DNA of 31,855 nt from Apostichopus californicus (taxonomy: Eukaryota > Echinodermata > Holothuroidea > Aspidochirotida > Stichopodidae), in the NCBI GenBank assembly GCA_020650975.1, contig JAIPMN010004350.1, positions 1 through 31,855 on the forward strand, given 5' to 3'. Positions within the stretch are counted from its first letter, which is position 1; the number at the start of each line of letters is the position of its first letter. The notes beneath the pieces were generated by a model that was given only the letters and a program-made list of their open reading frames with translations, made no database searches and had not been told where the DNA came from. The translations under genes were made by a program, and so were the position numbers. Positions 26,701-31,855 of the stretch are shown piece by piece.

Positions 26701-29700
26701 TACACCACTACTAAACTGGTACTAACTGGTACACCACCAATGCTACTAGAGTCGTGGGCAACAGCTCTGCGGCATTGGAGAGCACAGCCATCGATTCACA
26801 AGATATTAACAGAAATCACCGTCACCCACCTGGCATATCTGAGATGATCAGAATGCAAGCACTGAAATCCTCCATCAGAAGGTAGTCTCTCATTTGTTGT
26901 AAGATGGCTACCCCTACACAGAGTGGGAAGGAGGAGTTGCCTAACAGTAGTGTATCGTACAGGTGGAAAATCTTATGCAGTGGAAAGACATCTGGAAGGA
27001 TGCAAAAGAGATTAATCAGCAACAGAAACATTTGACAAAATTTCAGAGTTGATAACTTCCAAATTTAACAGTAAAGTGGATTTCCACTGGTTAAGGTTTT
27101 GTCATTACTGTGACTGATAGATTGAAAAAAAAAAAAAAATTGAGGTAAGGCAAACCATTAAATCTTTTAACAAGATAAAATTGACATCATTTTACATGGT
27201 AATTAAACACTGATTGAATTTAATTGCAAACGATCCCCATTCAGCATACATTCCAATAATAAGGTACTTTTATCCAAAGACACGCTGCGGTGTAGTTCAT
27301 GCCGACAGCGGGGATTAATTTATCCAGTAGTGCACTGCAAAATGCTATCCAAAAGTGGGGTAAATTATTATAATTAAGAGGACAAAGATGTATGGCAGTT
27401 TTTGTACGTCACAGTCTACAAAACTTCTATGCAACATTTCGGCACTAAAATTATTTCCATGTGCCGGATACGACATATCATAACGTATGCTAAAACCGAC
27501 TATCCGGTCAAAAGCCATCAGGAATGGTCAACGGTTTATTTTTGAAAGACAGAGAACTTGACCATTAACGCTTCATTTAAAATTTCTCTTTCAGCTCTGC
27601 GTCTAACACATACCGTTACAAGGTAACTTGCTTGCTTGGGATTGTACACAAACACAAGCTGGAAGGATGCTTTCCACTTACGTGCAAACATGGTGAGAAA
27701 CCACTTGGTCGCAAAGAGTTTTGGCTCCAGTGAGATACTCCTCATGTGGTTGCTGAGTTCAGGGTCGTGGAATGCAATCAGATGGGAGAAAACTGCTAGA
27801 TATTCTGTAACACAAAAAATTAAAATCTAATCATTTTAATCGTCAGTGGGTATTGCCTTCCAATTCCCCTACCTGCTCTCCCACCCCCCCCCTACCTCCA
27901 CCCCCAAGAAAAAAATTAACTTGCTAAAACTGCTCAAAGTTGCAAATGTACCTGTAGAATCTGACTGTAATAAACTTCTTCCCAGAAATTGAAACAGGTT
28001 TAAAAATAGCCAATGAGACATAATCAGGGAAGGGAAAACGTTCGACTTTCTAACAAGTCTTTATTCGTTTTTAGGGAGAGGGGAGGGGGTTAACTTTTAA
28101 CGAAATTCCTATCATCTTTTAATTACGGGCAAACGTTCTTTAAGAATAGTGGGATTTTTTTTGTGTCATTGGTTTGACTTACCATCCAAAACAGCGGAAT
28201 TATCACTTGCATAAAATTTGTGAAGATATTTTCTGATGAAAGCCGAACAACAAGCAAAAGCCAAAGCTGCAAGAAAGAGAGCAAAAACCGTAAAAGAAAA
28301 CTCACAGATCAACTTTCGAACCCGAGAAGTAATTTTTAGTTATATATGTATAAATTGGTAGGTGTAAATATAAAAATAAAATAAAACTGTTAGCAAACTG
28401 CTTATCCACTAGAGAGCCTGTGTAATAGAATGTGTAAAAGTTGGCCTGACGTTTCGATCCTAGCAGGATCTTCTTCAGAGGCTAAATGTAAATATACACA
28501 GATAATTAATACATTCATAACTAATAAATGTGTACATTAGAAACTATTTGGAATACTGACTGAGGGAGAAAAGAGAACAAAAATTTATCAAAAGTGAACA
28601 GAAATGGATGATACCAAATTCCACCAACTTAAAATACTATGCGGGTAGAACAATCAACACGTATGGTACGTTTTAATTCTACTTCATTCTGTCTTCAGGT
28701 TTCTAGTTCTTGCGATTTTCTCTCTCTTCCTTCTTTTAATGATCTTGTATATCATTGTTCCAATCGTCAGCTATTTGTTAGGAATTTAAAAACAGTTGCA
28801 GAGTGATGATGGGGGTTTTAGAAATATGATCTTGAAATTGTATATCAAGTGATAGATGTTTACACTGATATTGCTCTAATTTTCAGAGAAAGAATCAAAA
28901 TCAAATAAGGTTGAAGATGCTGCGATTAATTGGTCATAATTTCAGACAGTGGAAAATAGCAAAGAAATTCATGGCTAGGACGGGATTCCAACCAATGACC
29001 TCTGGACTTACAAGCCCAGCGCTTTCCAAACTGGGCAATCCAGCCCTTCGTTGATGGCAATCCCTATATAGCCATGTCCTTTGCTGCGGATGCCAGTGGG
29101 AAGCTACTGTACCTTGCATTCCGTGTAACCACAGATCACGCACCAGTTTCATTCGATATAACCGACAAAGCGGCAGACAAGGGATCGAATATCAAAAGTG
29201 CTAGTCAAGGATCACTTTCGTGTTATTTGTTTTGAAAATTGCCCTGTGTAAAAATATGTCCGTGCGATATCCTAATCTAGTACTTGCTTAAACTCTCAAC
29301 GGTACTCTCATTTACCTTTCCGTGATTAGTAACACATGCCCACTCGACTGTCCCATTGCATGTATTAATGCATACTATGAATACCGTTCTTGTTTTGGAT
29401 GTATTTTTACTGTCTTGAGAATAATTTGAGGGGAATATTTAGCTGGAAATAGAAGTAGCAAGACGTATTTTACAGTCTCGGTGTGTTTTATTTGGAATCT
29501 TACACCTTGGTGCTCGGTTTTAACTGTTTTGAAAACTGCCTTGGAGCTCTATTGAAAAGCTGAAAATTGCTGTGGAGGAAAGCTGTCATTTTGTTTGAAA
29601 ACCCAAGTCATTTTTTTTATAAAACTTGTCTTTAAAGTTGTCTTCCCCTCTTGACCCTCCATTAGAACCCGGTTAACAGAGACTTGTCCTTTGTTAGTAA

Positions 29701-31457
29701 TTGTGTTAAAATCAAATTCTATGGACCTATGTGTAACACGTGAAGCCAAAACAAACTGTCAATCATTCATAGTTGAAATTAAAAGTATCTCACACCTTTT
29801 ATTTCTGTTTTGTTAAAGTTGATAAGGAGGAATATAACAAAATTCACTTAACCAGGGGTGAATCCAGGTATATGGTAGCCCCCTACCTACCAAGGTGGCC
29901 CAAAATTTTAATGGCACCCCTCTTCCGTGAGATGGATACAGGGTTTATTACCAAGGAAATCAAACTGTCCACATTTAAACGACAAGAATTAAAGAAAAGG
30001 AAATTGTACCAACTACCGCAACTTATACTGACAAACCAGGTGGTGGAATATCCAATAGGCATAGGTGGCCAAATGTTGAAGGGTCTCCCTCCGTGAACAC
30101 TTCCAAGCATGACTTACAAATTTTGCATTTTTTAGACATATGTCTGCACAACTTTATAAGGATACCTTAAGGAGGTGTGAAGGGGTGGGGTGGGGAGTTG
30201 GGGGAGGGGGTCGAGGAGGGTACATTTGCTGGATGAGGGCGACAGTAGCCGGGTGTTAATCTGCTATTGCATAATACTCTAATCAGTCAATTTCAGCTTA
30301 CCTTCATTGTTGAAATTCAGATACAAGAATGGAGCACAGACAGAATCCTGTCCTAGAATTGGATTTTTGAATCAAAAAGAAGAGGGATGGGAAACAAAAT
30401 TAAGGAAGAAAATCAAGCAAGACATAACATACTGTACGTTTTATTAATATGGAAGATTGCTTAATTCCCCCCCCCCCCCAAATAAAAATGTCAAACTCCT
30501 CTGCTTGTCCGTCATTATTTGTAATAGAACATGAACCGTCAAGCTAATGAACTGCACAACAGATATTGGATTTCAGTAGCAATCATGTTTTATCACATAC
30601 CAACATTAAACAATGACCCATAAAGTTGAATACAAAAAAGTCAAGGCTTCACAAACCTTCCCTCGTACACCCATGGTATATTACTATGAATAACAATTGT
30701 CTTAATCATTAGGTTTTTGATATCATTTTATATTTTTTAAAAATATTCATGTATAGCCCTCGTCTTCGTTATGTATATACAGTTATGTTCTTTTGTGTAT
30801 CTGCTACACTATTTATCTTCGTAATGGGATCACATACTAACCCTTTCGGTGATATGATCAAGTAGCAATGGTATCGAATCTAATGAAACAAGGGCGTAGG
30901 AACCGGGGGGCGCCAGCCCCCCAGTGAAAAATATGGGGGGGGCGGAAGTATCATTCTGTCCCCCGCTTCGCAAGTCAGAAAACCCCTTTTTCATTTCCAA
31001 ATGAGAAAAAAATCACATTTGCAGCACCAAATTGCATCTAAGTCCAGGTGAAAATGCAAAATTATTTACAAAATGGAGTGGGTGTTGAAGTGTGCTATAT
31101 TGCACCAAATTGCATCTGAGGCCACCTGGAAATGCAAAAACCACCCCCTCCCCTTAGACCCCTCCCCCAGGCCGGCCATCAGTCTTCAGCCCCCCCCCAC
31201 TCAAAAGTACCTTCCTACGCCACTGTAATGAAATCAACCATACATCAACATTCTTTATTTTTTTTACCTTGCCAATATACGAGATGCGGGTTTGAGATTA
31301 GCCAGCATTTCAGGATCCGTTTTAATTTGCTGTGGGCTTTGGGAGAATAGAGAATTTCGTTGTACTGATGGCATCTTCGGATATCTATCAACAGCTGGCT
31401 ATCAATCGGTAGTGGGGACTCTTTGTCGATTGCGTCGTACTCCGACATGAAGTCCCC
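23611..31457 (-). CDS. TBCK: TBCK, TBC domain-containing protein kinase-like, C-terminal half
   Basis: TBCK is a pseudokinase, TBC (Rab GTPase-activating) and rhodanese-like protein linked to endosomal trafficking and mTOR signalling. Nine minus-strand exons join in phase to 411 codons plus TGA: 31457-31268, 30352-30302, 28266-28183, 27804-27682, 26991-26830, 26262-26084, 25442-25267, 24980-24821, 23721-23611. Residues 1 to about 245 of this part are [12 protein letters not shown], the arginine finger in IDIRRCHQY, the glutamine finger in LVYWQG, then [63 protein letters not shown] variable linker follows, then a rhodanese-like domain ([41 protein letters not shown]). The loop expected to hold the catalytic cysteine reads VGNRGNN, so it should lack sulfurtransferase activity, as I recall for human TBCK. 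The kinase-like half and true start are off the right edge. Confidence 0.94.
23722..24820. other. TBCK last intron
   Basis: Non-coding. It includes a TA/CA-rich patch (23783-23820), a short perfect hairpin at 24072-24088 (CCGGTGA, AAG, TCACCGG) and a LINE-like 3' end up to 24616. Confidence 0.7.
24370..24616 (+). mobile_element. Non-LTR retrotransposon 3' end with short-repeat tail
   Basis: A T-rich non-coding stretch ends in CTTAATAAAGTTGATCTAAT and further TCTAA units up to 24616. A 3' end carrying AATAAAGTTG followed by pentamer repeats in place of poly(A) is typical of CR1/L2-like LINEs and SINEs that share their tails. The 5' limit is a guess and no reverse transcriptase is present. Confidence 0.55.
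24821..24980 (-). CDS. TBCK: TBCK coding exon, rhodanese-like domain core
   Basis: 160 bases between ATAATTTTCAG| and |GTAAGT (minus strand), phase 2 in and 0 out. [20 protein letters not shown] then [16 protein letters not shown]. It corresponds to human FIRGHISGSINIPFSAAF and GKVIVIVGHVAKHTAE. The position usually held by the rhodanese cysteine, after the VVVV strand, is Gly. Confidence 0.94.
25267..25442 (-). CDS. TBCK: TBCK coding exon, linker into the rhodanese-like domain
   Basis: 176 bases between CTCTTTAG| and |GTATCC, phase 0 in and 2 out. [16 protein letters not shown] and [15 protein letters not shown] match human [18 protein letters not shown] and SSKPKLLVVDIRNSE. Confidence 0.94.
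25443..26083. other. TBCK intron between the linker exons
   Basis: Non-coding, with a G-run at 25913-25921. No repeat shared with the rest of the window was noticed. Confidence 0.6.
26084..26262 (-). CDS. TBCK: TBCK coding exon, end of the TBC domain and linker
   Basis: 179 bases between TTTTTGCAG| and |GTGAGC, phase 1 in and 0 out. [20 protein letters not shown] and [11 protein letters not shown] match human [20 protein letters not shown] and SATYRQHAQPP; the rest is a poorly conserved hydrophilic linker. Confidence 0.94.
26263..26829. other. TBCK intron
   Basis: Non-coding. The short duplicated GGTTGTTAT at 26501-26518 is the only local repetition noticed. Confidence 0.6.
26830..26991 (-). 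CDS. TBCK: TBCK coding exon, TBC domain C-terminal helices
   Basis: 162 bases between TCCTTCCAG| and |GTGGGT, phase 1 in and out. [20 protein letters not shown] and [18 protein letters not shown] match human TBCK nearly residue for residue. Confidence 0.96.
26992..27681. other. TBCK intron
   Basis: Non-coding, with an A14 run starting at about 27125. No recognisable mobile element. Confidence 0.6.
27682..27804 (-). CDS. TBCK: TBCK coding exon, TBC domain
   Basis: 123 bases between TGTGTTACAG| and |GTAAGT, phase 1 in and out. [20 protein letters not shown] and KWFLTMFA match human [20 protein letters not shown] and PWFLTMFT. Confidence 0.95.
27805..28182. other. TBCK intron
   Basis: Non-coding. 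It has a C-rich patch at 27886-27905 and a G-rich patch at 28074-28090, otherwise nothing recognised. Confidence 0.6.
28183..28266 (-). CDS. TBCK: TBCK coding exon, TBC domain
   Basis: 84 bases between CTTTCTTGCAG| and |GTAAGT, phase 1 in and out. [20 protein letters not shown] matches human [20 protein letters not shown]. Confidence 0.94.
28363..28496 (-). mobile_element. Solo Penelope terminal repeat with 10-bp target-site duplication
   Basis: TGTAAATATA at 28363-28372 and 28487-28496 flanks an insertion of only 114 bases. On the minus strand it holds the hammerhead-like segment, a spacer with TTTTACACATTCTATTACAC, then GGATAAGCAGTTTGCTAACA and a TTTTATTTTATT tail. The last part also occurs, inverted, at the edge of the 4464-5146 element. 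Nothing coding is present, so the unit was inserted as a complete mini-element. Confidence 0.85.
28444..28482 (-). ncRNA. Hammerhead-ribozyme-like motif, core intact
   Basis: Identical to the fold at 4479-4517: GCCT/AGGC stem I, CTGAAGA, the six-pair GATCCT/AGGATC stem with loop GCT, GAAAC and GTC, predicted cleavage between 28448 and 28447. Stem III is limited to the self-complementary ACGT. The same extra A follows CTGAAGA. Its identity with the copy at 4479 suggests recent amplification or retained function. Confidence 0.65.
28972..29046 (-). mobile_element. tRNA-like head of a SINE or repeat, minus strand
   Basis: On the minus strand a 75-base segment can fold like a tRNA: GGCTGGA pairs with TCCTAGCC apart from one bulge; TTGCCCAGTTTGGAAAGCGC is a D-arm/A-box match; TGGGCTTGTAAGTCCA is an anticodon arm with TGT at the anticodon position; GGTTGGAATCCC is the B box with G for C. 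The D- and T-arm changes and the intron location point to a repeat head rather than a working tRNA gene. The flanking sequence up to about 29130 probably belongs to the same repeat. Confidence 0.6.
29131..30301. other. TBCK intron, remainder
   Basis: Non-coding. An open frame at 29773-30096 (+) is in a possible old repeat (CCAGGGGTGAATCCAGG at 29851) and resembles no family. The G-rich tract 30182-30210 is listed separately. Confidence 0.55.
30182..30210 (+). other. Candidate G-quadruplex tract
   Basis: Five runs of four or more G (GGGGTGGGGTGGGG, then AGTT, then GGGGGAGGGGG) with loops of 1, 1, 4 and 1 bases on the + strand, opposite the TBCK transcript. It fits the usual quadruplex pattern; formation in vivo is not shown. 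Confidence 0.6.
30302..30352 (-). CDS. TBCK: TBCK coding exon, TBC domain (51 bases)
   Basis: A short exon between CCAATTCTAG| and |GTAAGC, phase 1 in and out. With the split glycine it encodes [17 protein letters not shown], matching human [17 protein letters not shown]. Confidence 0.95.
30881..31233. mobile_element. hAT-type non-autonomous transposon (MITE), second copy type
   Basis: The 337-bp element 30889-31225 is flanked by a perfect 8-bp duplication TAATGAAA (30881-30888 and 31226-31233). The ends are inverted: CAAGGGCGTAGGAA on the left and CAGTGGCGTAGGAA read inward from the right. GGGGGGCGCCAGCCCCCC next to the left end is a perfect hairpin. It is related in design, not sequence, to the element at 12365-12662. 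It carries no transposase and is in a TBCK intron. Confidence 0.92.
31268..31457 (-). CDS. TBCK: TBCK coding exon, TBC domain start with both catalytic fingers
   Basis: 190 bases between TTCCTTGACAG| and |GTAAAA, phase 0 in and 1 out. [15 protein letters not shown] then [13 protein letters not shown] and LVYWQG. It holds the arginine of the IxxDxxR-type finger and the glutamine of the YxQ finger used by TBC GAPs. The internal ATG is not the start: human TBCK also has coding sequence immediately before this point. Confidence 0.95.
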
Positions 31458-31855
31458 CTGTCAAGGAAAAAAACACCGAAAAATACGAACAGATTAATGC
31501 AGCATAAAGGAAGAAGGGAAGAACACAAAATGACTGGACTTTCTTCTGTACAGAGATGATGATCCTGTTTGATTATGTTCGCTCACCATTGCTGCACTGC
31601 AGTGCCTGCACTTCTCTCAGTATTTAAAAAATGGTCGGACGCTGAGGAAACAGACTTGTTCATCGGATCGGGATTATTAAGTGAAACATGAACGAGGAAA
31701 AGAATCCAGATTGTGCTTCGTATTGCAGCTTTGTCCATCAAGAAGACTTTTCTAACATTACACAGTTGTATTAACCACTACCACCCCCCCCCCACACCCT
31801 CCCCTCTTCCCAACCTCATAATGCAGCTTTTCCACTAATTTTGTGTAAACTTCTG
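31458..31855. other. TBCK intron running off the right edge
   Basis: I looked for the preceding conserved exon (the RGxxWAALLG region of the TBC domain) on the minus strand and did not find it. A C-run lies at 31784-31793. Confidence 0.6.

Noticed and set aside
28972..29046. A functional tRNA gene with anticodon TGT
   Set aside because: The B box has G for the invariant C, the acceptor stem needs a bulge, and flanking sequence looks like a dispersed repeat; a SINE head is the better reading.
29847..29935. A third hAT-type element starting at CCAGGGGTGAATCCAGG
   Set aside because: No inverted partner end and no 8-bp duplication could be found.
29773..30096. 107-codon + strand open frame in a TBCK intron
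   Set aside because: No recognisable family, AT-rich flanks, no splice partner, and it appears to lie in an old repeat.
31245..31448. A small protein starting at the ATG at 31448
   Set aside because: The ATG is internal to a TBCK exon whose coding sequence starts at 31457 after a clear acceptor, and the end is an intron donor, not a stop.
1..31855. CRISPR arrays, operons, ribosome binding sites, replication origins
   Set aside because: The DNA is spliced eukaryotic; no evenly spaced identical direct repeats with unique spacers occur, and the only short arrays are the tandem duplications described.

Overview
The window is eukaryotic genomic DNA from an animal: two multi-exon genes with GT-AG introns, AT-rich introns full of transposon debris, and no bacterial signals. 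The protein families and the repeat types (Penelope-like retroelements, hAT and TTAA miniature transposons, tRNA-derived SINEs) fit a marine invertebrate deuterostome, possibly an echinoderm such as a sea cucumber. That placement is an impression, not something the sequence proves.

The two genes converge tail to tail. On the + strand, 6656-19861, is a complete orthologue of LRWD1 (ORCA, the ORC-associated LRR and WD40 protein). I rebuilt 14 coding exons that join in phase to 781 codons plus a stop. On the - strand, 31457 down to 23611, are the last nine coding exons of TBCK, 411 codons plus a stop, covering almost all of the TBC (Rab-GAP) domain and the C-terminal rhodanese-like domain. The TBCK pseudokinase half lies beyond the right edge. 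The two are not known to act together: LRWD1 works in the nucleus on origins and heterochromatin, TBCK in cytoplasmic and endosomal Rab/mTOR signalling.

Layout: 1-6655 is upstream DNA without a recognisable gene; it holds a truncated TTAA-type miniature element, a 106-bp tandem duplication and a Penelope-like element (4464-5146) with a 14-bp target-site duplication. 6656-19861 is LRWD1, whose introns carry a SINE, a hAT-type MITE, a truncated Penelope-like element and a full TTAA-type MITE. 19862-23610 is the shared 3' region, including a degenerate 20-bp minisatellite. 23611-31457 is TBCK, with a LINE-like 3' tail, a hammerhead-bearing solo Penelope terminal repeat, a tRNA-like repeat head and a second hAT-type MITE in its introns. 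31458-31855 is intron.

The most interesting signals are: (1) small hammerhead-ribozyme-like folds in three Penelope-derived insertions, two with the core kept and one decayed, each insertion with its own target-site duplication; (2) three independent short tandem duplications within LRWD1, each crossing an exon-intron boundary, one of them a four-copy ladder whose exonic part is exactly nine codons. I saw no wholly new gene system.
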